Shown here one piece after another: positions 41,960 through 52,779 of a DNA stretch of 64,000 bases. The position numbers and the translations under genes are program-made. The first letter of the stretch is position 1. Each line of letters opens with the position of its first letter. The notes beneath the pieces are model-generated. The model worked only from the letters and a program-made list of their open reading frames with translations. It did no database searches and was not told where the DNA came from. The stretch is taken from contig OY987303.1 of the NCBI GenBank assembly GCA_963920635.1, forward strand, positions 54,497,223 to 54,561,222, read 5' to 3'. The DNA comes from Pseudeuparius sepicola (lineage: Eukaryota; Arthropoda; Insecta; Coleoptera; Anthribidae).

Positions 41960-42330
41960 AAAACTATAATTGGGTCGCATGAGACCGGAGCGTGCCGGCG
42001 GGGTGGCTACTTCCTGTGTGCACCCCTCGGGCGCGCCCCGACACCCCCTGTGCAGCACACGTGTCCACGAAATTATAAATTTTAATTAGAATAATCGGAA
42101 AACCGTGGAAAAATATTTCCTGGTCGCCACAAAATAAATTCAAACGCTAATTTCTCGACTCGCCTCGATTGGTAAACGAGCGGCGGTCCGTGAAAGCACC
42201 TTGCCGCGGGTGACGTCACGAAATTTTTGCTCTGTAAACACACTGAACAGCCAAACAACAAAGGGGCCGTTAAAAAAAGGCTGGCGCAAGAAAATTGATA
42301 TAGTGGCATCTATTCCCTGGGCGCCCGAGA
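41960..42330. promoter_or_regulatory. GC-rich unique island
   Basis: CpG-rich blocks (CGTGCCGGCGGGGTGGC, CCCTCGGGCGCGCCCCGACA) adjoin AT-rich homeodomain-type cores (AAATTTTAATTAGAATAATC) and GGTGACGTCACG. No copy elsewhere, no credible protein. It resembles a regulatory element rather than a transposon. Confidence 0.3.
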
Positions 42331-43780
42331 CCTTAATGTTGTGTTGTGTTACGCCTACTAACACCTACATGTGCAAAAAAGATCATTATTTTTAAAAGGG
42401 AAACCAACAGATGTTGTGTAGTGTCGAAATTAACTTGAGGGCCTTAACAAAAATGTAGAAAGGCAATTAAACTAACCTGGCGCATTCGCCAAAATAGCAA
42501 AAATTTATGGTTTTTACACATTGTGCGGTAATCCAAAGTTTCACACACCTAGTATAGTATCACTTTACCTTATTACGTGCGTACTATGCTATTTACAGCT
42601 CATGTTACGTAACACACTATTAAAGATACTACGCGGGTGTAGATAAAATAATATCTTATTCAGGGTGATTCACTTTAAGGAATCAAACAGAGACAGGTGA
42701 TAGATCTTGAAAAAATAATCGCACTTTTTTGTATAATATAGTCCTCCTTACGGCAGAATGCGTGCGACGTAAGGGGGAAGAACTAGCAAATATTATAGAA
42801 TTAGTCACAGTTCAGGGGCGTAGCTCAATTTTGTGTAACTCGCTTACTTAATTTTCATATAATTGTATTCTTAACGGTGATGCCGGCAATTATTTCTCGT
42901 GCTTGAGAATGCAACGTTCTTCCCTGTTTACTCATTTTACACACGTTAACTCCCGAACATACGAAACGCCACTGAGCTCTCTGAGCCGGCGGAAAAAACT
43001 TGCCAGCGGCCTAAAAAATGAGGTCTGTGTGGTAGCCCAAATACGCAGTTAACTTTACCTACTATAGAAACAGGCACAAAACGCGTTGGCTAACTGATTT
43101 TGTAGCCGACTCCTTGGAAGAAGTGCTGTGTTGCCGTATTTCAAAGGCGATGGTAGACGCGACGATGTTGAAAAAAATATAAAGTGTTTTATCACACCGC
43201 GTTAAAAATAAATGATAAACAAAAATGGGTAAGTGGTCTCGTGATGCGAGCTTTATTTTTTCGGTATAACAGAGTTCAGAAATTCGGCTTCAATAGGATA
43301 AAACTTGTATTCGCCAATAAATAACGACCACACGTATAGGAAATCTCGCAACGCTGCCCACATTCTTTAGAAGCGTTTTCTTTCGTGCTTTTATAAAATA
43401 ATTCAAAAAAATCAAATTTGCCACAAAACCGTAACACAAACGAAAAAAGTGCCAAGTCGGCATTTTTGTTAACAATTAAAATCTACATAAATAAAGCCAA
43501 AACATTCTTATTATTATAAGGTGATTAATTTTTTTCTATGTTATCAAATGTGCCTACTAATTACCCACTTCTCTACTGGTTGTGTGGTTCATAGATTTGT
43601 AAGGTGGTACCTACGAACAATCTATCTGTCTAAAATATGGTAATTATATTTATTATACATATTTATATCAAATTTTATAGATAATGTAACTGTTATTTAG
43701 ATGCGAAATTTCATTTAAATTACATTTTTCCGTTTTCGATTACTTTGGATAGAATAGAAGATGTTGGAAGTGAAAGAAAC
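42331..43780. other. Mixed unique sequence, no gene seen
   Basis: Two element ends are visible: CAGGGTGATTCACTTTAAGG at 42661 and a hAT-like CAGGGGCGTAGCTC at 42814. Neither has a partner. The remainder is without recognised structure. Confidence 0.3.
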
Positions 43781-43784
43781 ATTA

Positions 43785-44260
43785 TATAGGATGTAACTTT
43801 GATATACCAGAACTGTTATGGTGTTTCACAATATTTGCAAAAGTGTGTTGACAGTAGTAGTTACTAAATGGCACCGAATAAAAGAAAAGTGTATGCTACC
43901 ATGTGCCTTTTGATTTAAAAAAGTTAATGTTAAATATTAGACGTAAATAAAAAGGTATTGGGTGAAAACGGCGGACCACGTTTTGACTGAATTATATTAA
44001 CAGTAGACGGAGATTTCCAAAATTTTACGCGTCTCCCATACGAATAAATATTGAGGTGATTAAGTGTCCCATAGACATTTATTGTATCGATATAATTCGA
44101 TTAGATGCTATATTTCAAGTTATAACAGTATCTGCGATAATAGTGTACTCCGATCACATCGATATTCGCTTGGCAGCGGAACCACGCCCACCAAACAGTC
44201 ACTGCGATCGCAGTCGAGTGCTATGTGAACGTGAAGTAGAGTAGTAGTTACACCCTGTAT
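43785..44260. mobile_element. MITE-like element, TATAGGATGTAAC...GTTACACCCTGTA
   Basis: Short imperfect TIRs bound 476 bp. The interior is non-coding and contains ATCGATATAATTCG and ATCACATCGATATTCG. It could enclose unique DNA rather than being a simple MITE. Confidence 0.45.
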
Positions 44261-44697
44261 AAGATGCTAGTTAAAGTTGTCAATTTTTTGCTTGATGTAA
44301 ATTCAGCCCGTGAAAAACTGCAATTTTAAAACAATAAACTTGGGATTCGCCCAAAAGTAAAAAACGAAACAATTTAATTTCTCTATAGCCGGAGGGCACA
44401 AGGCAATTTCACGCATATCCCGAATTTGCCATAGCGCACGACCTTCTTTTTAAGTTGCAACGAGGCCGCTACTATGAAATTTAATTTCGGAAGCCTTTAG
44501 GGCTTAAATCCCAGGATACAATTTATTGCACTTATAGAGCGTATATCCTTGTGAAAACAGGGAAAGGTCAAAAATCTACCAAATAGCGACAGGTGTGGGC
44601 GCCTGGGCGACCTGTCAGATCGCTGCCCCACCGTCATTGCGTGCGCTGAAGTCGATCTATCTCGGTTTTTGTATTTACCCGAGAAATGCTAATACTC

Positions 44698-45445
44698 AGT
44701 GGCGGATCTAGGCTGGAGACAAGGGTGGGGCTTCTATTTCTGAAATTTTGTAATAAAATAGGAAACACATTATTTATTTATTTTATTTATTAAAATACAA
44801 TACTATTAATACATTAATATTCTTAGTTTCGTTCAGTTCCGTTCCGCTGTTCCAGTTCCGCTCTACTCCTAGTAATAGAATAGAACAACTGTGAACGTGA
44901 ACTGTCGATCGGTGAAGGCGGGGACTGGACCCGTGTTCTGTGCCGGGCCCTGTCCCAATCCCATTGCGTTCACCAAATTTTTAAATTTGTACTATAAAAA
45001 CTATTTAGCGTACCCTTTTTAGAAACGGAAGCAATATTTATCAATGATTTAATATTCAATAATAATAGTTACTTTGCGACCTTCACGCCCACATAACCTC
45101 TAAGTGGCATGTTCCTGTCAGCGCATTTACAACCGGTCCGAAACGAGTTGTCAGCGAGTGAATCAAATCGTACCAGTTGTAAACGATCTGAGCGCTGTAA
45201 GCACTCACAGCGCAATTCGGACCACGGCCTTAGAAGACTAGAAGTCGTAGAAGTTAATAATATTGGAACTGGAACAGGTTTTTTAAGAACAGGTATTGCC
45301 TGGAACTGGAACAGGTTGTACCTGTTCCAAGAAAGCGCAGTTCCACACCATCTCTAATTGCCAGACATATTTTTTAAGTGCCTACCTTACGGTATTGGGC
45401 CAAGGGGGGGGGGGGCTATAGCCCCTGTAGCCCGTGGATCCGCCA
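44698..45445. mobile_element. hAT-like element, TIR AGTGGCGGATCTA, 8-bp near-duplication
   Basis: The left end AGTGGCGGATCTAGG and the right end GTGGATCCGCCA are inverted. The flanks TAATACTC (44690-44697) and TAATACTT (45446-45453) match at 7 of 8 bases. Inside, GGAACTGGAACAGG words (45255-45330) and an end CCACACCATCTCTA at 45356 indicate a piece of a second hAT nested within. Confidence 0.75.
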
Positions 45446-45789
45446 TAATACTTAGCAGGTTGTTGTCACTACCTATAAGCGCGATGTAGAGACTTTAAGG
45501 ATATGCAAAATTGGAACAGGTCTCCGTGGAGAAAACCACATTAATTAATAATAATTATTATTACTATAGTGTCATGAAAGTTGCGTTCCCCCTGTACACG
45601 AGATTTTTAAATAGGAAAAACATTAATAAATTTATTCTGCTGACAAAACAATATTAGTGGCAGTGGCCTCGCGTATCGACAGCAAGAATTATATTAAACA
45701 AAATGAATATTTAGTGTCCCCATTATAATTTTAAAAGAAATGGCTCGTGGCATATGGGACGAAATGCTTTGGTAATTAGCAACACCAAA

Positions 45790-46140
45790 CTAGTTTCCAA
45801 TATCTAATGGAAATTATGTATGTGTCTCTCGGAGGTGTGCAGACCACGACAGGTACCTGTTTCGGGCTTGTTGGCCCTCATCAGGCAGACGTGCGCACCT
45901 CACCGAAAAACCCACATACGGTTGGCTAAGTGGAATAGGAAATAGTATAATGCGGTGAGCATTTACCATCCAACGCCATCTAGCTGGTACTGCCAAAACC
46001 AAAGCAATGTGAGTGGAAAAACCAGAAGAAGCATACATACGGGGAGCCAAGAAACTCGATTGATTCATCACCGAGTGTCTTCTAATATATAGAAATCAAC
46101 AAGGATCGAATCGTGAGTTTCAATCCTCGTGTGCTTACGT
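45790..46140 (-). mobile_element. Ribozyme-bearing repeat, probable Penelope-like terminal part
   Basis: The minus strand carries a full hammerhead (next entry) embedded in a non-coding repeat-like block. Limits are approximate; no target duplication was found. Confidence 0.45.
45831..45900 (-). ncRNA. Hammerhead ribozyme with well-formed stems I, II and III
   Basis: On the minus strand: GGTGCGCA, then CTGATGA (45884-45878), stem II GGGC-CAACAA-GCCC, GAAA, stem III CAGGTACCTG closed by the A-U pair, and GTC ending at 45848. TGCACACC after the cleavage site pairs with GGTGCGCA at 7 of 8 positions in stem I, with an internal loop before the core. All core nucleotides match the consensus. It is the most complete ribozyme in the window. 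Activity is predicted, not shown. Confidence 0.85.
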
Positions 46141-46923
46141 CTATAGCCAAACGATGATTAAACAAAATGAATATTTATATTTTTATAAATTATATTTGTT
46201 TTTCTCTTAGACAAGGAAAGGGAGGGGACGCCTAACACCGCCCGCGGCCGTGTTACCGACTGGCACATCGCACGACAGGCCAGTGGCGTAGCATGAAACG
46301 CGTTCTTAGCCAATATCACAAAAATGTTAAAAATGAAAAGGTAGTTAATTTTGACTAACATGTAATTTGAAATATTGGTATTTATTTGCAGATAATTTCC
46401 CAAATGTAAAGCTAGTATCAAGTGCTAAAATATATTTATTTGCGGCGATTTCGAATCAATAAAAATGAAATAAATAATGCACGCCCATGGAAACCAGCCC
46501 ATATTTTATGAAACTATAATAATCAATTAAGAAATTTTCGATAAAAGCGATGTTAAAAAATAATTATATTGGTCCTATTTACAAACAAAACAATGCACTT
46601 TATCTTACTAAAAGGTAGAAGGAATTTGAAAAAGGTATATTGAGAAAAAATAAAGTTTTAGGGCTTCTTTCAAAAGTAGCTTGTTAAATATTTACCTGTG
46701 AAACGAAAAACCCGGGGCTACAGATACATTTTTTTCGGTATCTAGATACAGATACTGTCTGGCAGGTACAGATACCGGTAAGTTTTTTCCAAAGTATCTG
46801 GGTACAGATACAAATACGTTAAAAAAGTATCTAGATACTTCCAGATACATTCAGATACTATCAGTTAATTAAGAAAATTTCAGAATCAATATACTTACCT
46901 ACTTAGATATTTATGAAACAAGA

Positions 46924-46927
<4 letters not shown>

Positions 46928-46956
<29 letters not shown>
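46928..46956. repeat. GT dinucleotide microsatellite
   Basis: About 14 uninterrupted GT units inside the hAT element. Confidence 0.95.
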
Positions 46957-46957
<1 letters not shown>

Positions 46958-47099
46958 GTAAAGTAGAACTGTTTAGACGAATGTGAAGTTTAGATTGTCA
47001 CTAATTGAAACAAGTTGTGGGTTAGTAGTTTACCGTGTACGTCATTCCAAAGTGAGCACTGAATAGGTTTATGTACGGTATTTTATTATTTGTATTGTT

Positions 47100-47215
47100 T
47101 ATTTTTTTTTAACATTAGCAACATTTCGAAGTTTTCATCGCCTTGGCGTTAAAATTTGTTCTCCTTTACTAAAGAGGCGCTCGACTGGCGCAGATGATGG
47201 TAAAACCGTGTTATA
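47100..47215 (-). pseudogene. hAT dimerisation-domain fragment
   Basis: The minus strand reads VLPSSAPVERLFSKGEQILT then PRR, the hAT C-terminal signature (SSAPVERLFS.GG.I). Neighbouring sequence has lost the frame. It belongs to the surrounding hAT with GTATCTAGATAC repeats. Confidence 0.7.
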
Positions 47216-47374
47216 TTTTTTGCCTCATCGATTGCACAAAGCATGTAATCCTATCCTATTTGAATTACAATAAACTTAAAATTAATTTTTGCCCATAGGA
47301 ACGGTTTAAAAATTAAATATAGGCACATGGCACGCATTGGAATCGTGGCTAAAAAAATGTAGGTATTTAGTATC

Positions 47375-48344
47375 TACAGTGTGTTTCACTTTAAAACGGA
47401 CAATTCCGTATTTTTCGAAATTTTGGTCGATCTTCAAAATTATTTTTTTTTAACATATTGTATTCAAAGAGCTCTATCCTTTGGGCTACAGTTTTTTGAT
47501 ATACGATCATTCCATGGCCTACTGCAATCAAACGAAGACCGCAATGTTTTTTCACAAACCGAAAAGGTCTTGCCCAAGGTACTATTACAAATGATTTGGT
47601 ATGTGTATCTCATACAGGGTGTTCGGAATGAAAAAGCGAATTTGCCTAAAATTTTTTTAATTTCTTGTCGTAAATTCAAACCTTTTTTTTAATTTTGTGG
47701 CTTTTACTAATCCTCGTTATAACTCGTCCAACATTTTTTTTGCAATTAGCAGTAACCCTCTGCAGCTTTCTGTTTTTCCCCTTAAAAAATGATTGGAATG
47801 TGTGTCGTTCGATTCCAGAGGAACAGGTTGGAGAAATGTATACAGGTTGTATGTAGCATTAGTAGAAGCTACCAAAATTTAAAAAAAGTTGTGAATTTAC
47901 GACAAGAATTAAAAAAAATGGGCAAATTGGCTTTTGAGGTAGACATACGAAATCATTTGTAATAGTACCTTGGGCAAGACCTTTTCGATTTGTGAAAAAA
48001 CATTCACAAAATAAGGCCCGTGTTTCATACGGGGCACTCCTAAAAGTGCCATTTTTTCGAAATTTTGCCCTATTTTCTGAACACCCTGTAAGCACTAGAA
48101 TATTGAAACTGCGGAAATATGGATCTGAGGTAAGCTGAATTCGATGGAACTGTTATTTTTTCAAACAAAAAATGCCTTTTTGGGTCTTCGTTTGATTGCA
48201 GTAGGCCATGGAATGATGGTATATCAAAAAATTGTAGCCCAAAGGATAGGGCTCTTTGAATACGATATGTTAAAAAAAAATTTGAAGATCAACCAAAATT
48301 TCGAAAAATACGGAATTGTCCGCTTTAAAGTGAAACACACTGTA
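47375..48344. mobile_element. Foldback element, TIR TACAGTGTGTTTCAC
   Basis: The arms 47375-47700 and 47875-48344 are inverted copies (GACAATTCCGTATTTTTCG, ATTCCATGGCCTACTGCAATC, TTGGGCAAGACC). TA lies at both ends, a Tc1/mariner-type duplication. It is nested in the hAT 46715-48490. The centre has no recognised coding part. Confidence 0.82.
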
Positions 48345-48494
48345 TAAGTATCTAGATACTTTCAAAAGGATCTAGATACTAAAGCAGACCCTGATTTTTG
48401 TAAGTATCTAGATATGTATCTAGGTACATAAAAAGTATCTAGACACAGTATCTAGATACATGTATCTCGATACATTACAACACTGCTTTTAATT

Positions 48495-49158
48495 CACAAA
48501 TTCACGAAATTAACTCACAACGTACTCGCTTTGTCTGCCACATATAAAATGGCCGCCGTTCAAAACGACGTAACAAAATCTATACACGACAGGGTAGGCA
48601 AGCGCAGTGCCCTCTCTCTTTCCTTGTCTAAGGTTATAACTCTGAATTAATGTTGTTATTGCTATAATGTTTACTGTTCTCTCAAATTCACCAGAAAGCT
48701 AATAAAATGAAGATTTTGTGACTAGTTTATTTGGTTTGTTTGCCGCTCAGCATATTTTAAGGTTATGTTATGTTTAAAGCTCCCAATCATACCAAGCGCT
48801 TTGATTGCAGCGCTTTCTAATTTCGTTAGCTAGCTAAGTTGACAGTAAAGCTAGCGCCCGAAATGTCGAGATATTAAAATAAAATAAGCTCAAACAGAGC
48901 CTCAAAAAAGTAAAAGTCACGAAATCTAAATTTACAATGGCTTTCACCACACCAAATTAAAACAAATAAAGCAAATAAAGGGAACTGACAGAACAAAGTA
49001 AGGTTAGAATAAACCGCTTATAGAAATCGCGAGCGACCAAGCGCAAAATTTTTACGCTCGCTAATTTTGCAATCCGCTGAAATTCAGCGAAACCGTTCAA
49101 AGGGCGCAAGCATCAATTCGCTTGCAAGCGATTGCGATCGCTTTGTCGTCTTAAACGC
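48495..49158. other. Repeat-like sequence without recognised genes
   Basis: Contains inverted-looking AGCGC/GCGCT words (CAAGCGCTTTGATTGCAGCG near 48797, GCAAGCGATTGCGATCGCTT near 49123), perhaps ends of an older element interrupted by the P-like copy at 49160. Confidence 0.3.
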
Positions 49159-49159
49159 A

Positions 49160-49980
49160 CCCAATGATAGAGACCTGCCAGCTGGCGACGCGAAACGTCA
49201 CTACGTCATCACAGGGAGGTCGGGAGGTTGCTTTTTTGAAGTTGTTTACGTTTACTTGTCTGGCGATTTTCCTGTTTTCAAGAACGTTTGTTGAGTGTTG
49301 GACTGTGTTTTTCAGTAATATAGGACGTGGAGTTTTTATTAATAAGGTGGTAAAACAGCAGTGGTTCAGAATAAAGTGATTAAAGTTCAATTTTAGTTTA
49401 TAGGTTTTAGGTTGTGTCTATAGTTTCGGACTAATTTAAATCATGCCATGGACGTGTTCCGTTCCCAACTGAAAGGGAAACTACAAAGGCGGTCCTAATG
49501 TGTCCGCTTTTTTCTCCATAAAGACCCCATTTCAAGGGAAAAGTGGGTTAAGGCCATCAAAAGAGATTTTGTTCCTACGCAGTTTTCCAGGATTTTGGTT
49601 TGGACTGTTGGAGAGTGTTATACCTAACAATTTTACGTGATTAAACGTAATCACCTTGAAATCAGTAAGCTTTATGGTCTTATTTATTCGAATTTAGTTG
49701 TATCTAGGCAGGCAAATAAGAAATAATTGGCATTTACGAAAATTTTACCGGTAGATATCTAAATGCACCAAAACCCGTTGAAAATGTGACTTTCACTCTC
49801 GTAGATTATTATCCGTGTTGTAAAACCATGAGCTATATATGTAAACAATCATTTTAAAGTGTTTTTTTTGCCAAATTTACCAAGTTGACACCTTGAAATT
49901 TGAATTTGGAGCCTTAGGCTCACCTCCCTTGGATGACTCATCGCTTTCAGCTGGCGGGCCTTGTTATTGCGACGGTGCCG
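49160..49980 (+). mobile_element. P-like (THAP) element, copy 2
   Basis: Almost identical in layout to 16316-17144, including CCTGCCAGCTGGCGACGCG at the left and TTGTTATTGCGACGGTGCC at the right. The THAP start survives (ATG at 49443, MPWTCSVPN), but the conserved Cys codon that follows is TGA, so the exon is dead. The left TIR lacks its outer bases and no duplication is seen. Confidence 0.78.
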
Positions 49981-49984
49981 ATTC

Positions 49985-50345
49985 GAGGCACATCGAAACT
50001 AGGAAAGCGACGATTTTTTTAAAACGTCGTTCGTTTCACAGACGTACGATACCTACGTTCAAAAAACAATTAAGAATATTGATTACACGGCCGGTATATC
50101 AGATCTGTCGTCGACTTTATTCGATCGCCAACGTCCAGGAAACATATTTCGCCGAGTGAACATACAAAAAACGATTCGATACGAAATCTCGGACACAAAA
50201 ACTATCGAATAACGCACATAAACACGTCACGCGCTGGCCGGATGCCGCCGGTACATCTATAAATATGTCAACCGAAGCTACTATAGATGTTGGCGGGACG
50301 TCTTACACGAGTTGCAATGTTACACCCTCGCCTGGGTACTTAGAT
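49985..50345. promoter_or_regulatory. GC-richer unique island
   Basis: CpG-containing unique sequence (GGCCGGATGCCGCCGG, GTTGGCGGGACGTC) next to the P-like element. It has no repeat partner and no protein-like frame. Confidence 0.25.
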
Positions 50346-51000
50346 CTTAATCTGGAATCGAGTTTGGTGTTTACTTCAATGTTTTCCCACGAGAAAAACA
50401 CAAACTTGAATCTTTACTTGGGATTAGCACGGTAAACGCAGTAGCCGGAGTTAAAGTTTACAGAGTGTAGGCGCCAAAACTTTGTTTTCCTTTCAGCATA
50501 ATCATAATATCACCAGATACCTTCCACTCAAATGATACTAATAAACGAAGACTTCTTGTCCTCCTGTTTGCCTGTTCGTTAAATTTTGCAATCGATTGAA
50601 CTCATTTCCCGTAGAGACTTGAAACTTTAAACATAGCTCAGAACTGGAAGACAATACAATATTAACTCGCTATATACATATTATTATTATTATGTTATTT
50701 GTAATAATTATAAAAAAATGCGAATATTTAATAAAAATATTTGACTAGTGGAAATTTATGAACAGATAAGCACATGCCACAAGCTGGTAATAAATAAAAA
50801 TAACGTTAAAAACGAAGGATCTGGAATTAATTTGTTTTAATATTGAAATAAAAATTTTAGGACATTAATTATTATTCCTTCTTTATTTTATTTTTCAGGA
50901 AAATAATAATTAAACAGATTGATACATTATTGGTGGACAGGTATAACAATTTTCTATTTCAAATATGATCAGGTGAAATCCAATCTCAAATTTGCCATAA
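50346..51000. other. AT-rich, no gene seen
   Basis: No element end, coding frame or repeat partner recognised. Confidence 0.35.
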
Positions 51001-51002
51001 AT

Positions 51003-51140
51003 TCGACCAATGTCATTTTATGACATTTTATGACAATGGTGTTAAAAGTAAATCACTTTTAACGCAGTAAACCATTTTTGACACTCAATGTTAAAAATGA
51101 CTTACCTTTAACACCATAGAGCCATAAAATGGCATTTTAG
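51003..51140. repeat. Imperfect hairpin
   Basis: CATTTTATGACAATGGTGTT with AAAAGTAAATCA pairs imperfectly with TGACTTACCTTTAACACCAT and CCATAAAATG. About 135 bp, close in size to the AATAGT hairpins, but without their ends. Confidence 0.5.
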
Positions 51141-51179
51141 GCTCTGAAAGCATACGTCAAAATGATACTTTTAGTGTTC

Positions 51180-51597
51180 GGCAGTGCAGTGTCTCAAAAT
51201 CGTCGTTAAAAGCTCAGAAATTGGCACTGAAGTAGCCCATTAATGTACAATTTTTTTCAATAAGAGATGTAAACATCAAACGTCAGACGCGGAGCCATAT
51301 CCCGTCAAGTGGCCAAATATTCAAAACCTGGCCAATAAAGCCCATTTAACTTTTCGTACACATTGCGAAATTGTTACCTATATCAGCGCAATCTTTCAGT
51401 ATAAATATTTTAGTACGTTTGAATATCAATCTATTTTTCATGGAGGCTGTAGAACAGGCAGCAGTTTGGAGTTTCTGTTGGGAAGCGCCGTGCCTCGTCA
51501 TACTTGACCTGGGTAGAGCGATCGTCAAAGTCAAGCAACGCCGCGCGCAGTCGGTCCATGGTCGGGTGATTCCTTATGAACTTTTTTTCTGATTAAA
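51180..51597 (+). repeat. Dispersed repeat with 5S-rRNA-like segment, copy B
   Basis: Homologous to 33331-33779. The 5S-like part is 51518-51575 (GATCGTCAAAGTCAAGCAAC, CCATGGTCGGGTGATTCCTT). The small frame from 51440 (MEAVEQAAVW..., LGRAIVKVKQRRA) stays open over 50 codons as in copy A despite base differences between the copies. Confidence 0.5.
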
Positions 51598-51737
51598 AAA
51601 TATAATATGTACCTCGGCACTGAAGTTCTTTTTATGACTCATGTGGTTTATGTGCCTCGGCCAGAGGCCCCGGCAACGAAATTCCACATGAGTCATAAAA
51701 AGTTGAACTTCAGTGCCTTGGGACATAAATAACTATT
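51598..51737. repeat. Hairpin element H5 of the AATAGT family
   Basis: ATGTACCTCGGCACTGAAG pairs with CTTCAGTGCCTTGGGACAT. An additional inner pair, ATGACTCATGTGG/CCACATGAGTCAT, extends the stem. It ends AACTATT and closely resembles H4. Confidence 0.7.
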
Positions 51738-51921
51738 ATTACACTTTTAGTCCTTTTAAAAGCGTAATACCAACAGCAGCTATATTAAAAAATATATAGT
51801 TATTTTTCTCTTTTCGTTTGTCCACATTATAGGTCTTAGACATCTTAGACATCGAGTTTCCAAGACTCTGTACCTTACTTAAACTATTACTACAGGATAT
51901 TTACGAAAGTAGTAAGTCATA

Positions 51922-52690
51922 TACAGGGTGTTTCTAAATTGTGGTTCCAACGTAATATGAAGGGTATAAAATGTCATTTCGAATAAAATGTTTCCTATAA
52001 ACATGGGTCTGAAAATGCACAATAAAAAAGTTACAGGGTGATAAAGGTACAGTTTGAAAACATATTTTTCGCAGAAACTTCTACAGAAGTTATTCAATTT
52101 AAATGAAACTTGGTGCAGTCCATTAATCGCTAACGTGCAACAATTTCGTGTAAAAACCATTTATTCCCATCGCCCAGAGGCGTAGGGGCGGGGTAGCTCA
52201 ATGGGTTTTATACTCATAACTTTTTTAACGTAATCTTTTTGGTCTTGCAGGTTCTTCATTTTAGTGCATCTTTTCATTTTGCAACAAAAGTGTACTGTTG
52301 TTCCATTACGATAAAATCAACCGTTTGCGTTGAAATTGGCAAAATGTGCCCCAAAACACCTGTTGACTCCAAAGTTCGAAAAATAAAATTTTCAACTACC
52401 GCTTTCAAATTTTACCGAATAAAAAAGTTATGAGTATAAAACCCATTGAGCTACCCCGCCCCTACGCCTCTGGGCGATGGGAATAAATTGTTTTTACACG
52501 AAATTGTTGCACTTCAGCAACTCAAGGACTGCACCAAGTTTCATTTAAATTGCAAAACTTCTGTAGAAGTTTTTGCGAAAAATATGTTTTTCAAACTGTA
52601 CCTTTATCACCCTGTAACTTTTTTATTATGCATTTTCCGGCCTATGCTTATAGGAAACTTTTTGTTCGAAACGACATTTTCTACCTGTAT
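51922..52690. mobile_element. Foldback element with a 61-bp perfect GC-rich inner repeat
   Basis: It starts TACAGGGTGTTTC. The arms share TTACAGGGTGATAAAGGTAC, GCAACAATTTCGTGTAAAAA and others in inverted order. The innermost arm 52166-52226 (CCCAGAGGCGTAGGGGCGGG) is a perfect inverted copy of 52421-52481. The right outer terminus is missing. No transposase was recognised. Confidence 0.8.
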
Positions 52691-52779
52691 ACATGTAATA
52701 TGTTTGTTTCAATCGTTTCAAGGATGTACTCGAATTTTGTATACGGGGGTCGATAAAAAAGTTATGACCACAAATCTTT

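Larger units (their letters stand above)
46715..48490. mobile_element. hAT element with GTATCTAGATAC subterminal repeats, carrying a nested foldback
   Basis: Words such as AGTATCTAGATACTT cluster at both sides (46738-46862 and 48345-48478). The right end reads GATACATTACAACACTG, the inverted form of a typical hAT CAGTGTTGTAATGTATC terminus. The left terminus is degraded. A transposase remnant lies at 47100-47215 (minus) and a foldback at 47375-48344. A GT microsatellite sits inside. Confidence 0.75.
46205..48633. repeat. Widely spaced inverted repeat CTTAGACAAGGAAAG(G/A)GAG
   Basis: CTTAGACAAGGAAAGGGAGG at 46207 and the inverted CCTCTCTCTTTCCTTGTCTA at 48610 bracket the nested hAT. They may be the ends of an older element into which the hAT inserted. 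Only about 20 bp match, so this is tentative. Confidence 0.35.

Noticed and set aside
47381..48347. Open frames in the foldback arms
   Set aside because: Mirror-image frames from inverted arms, without protein-like features.
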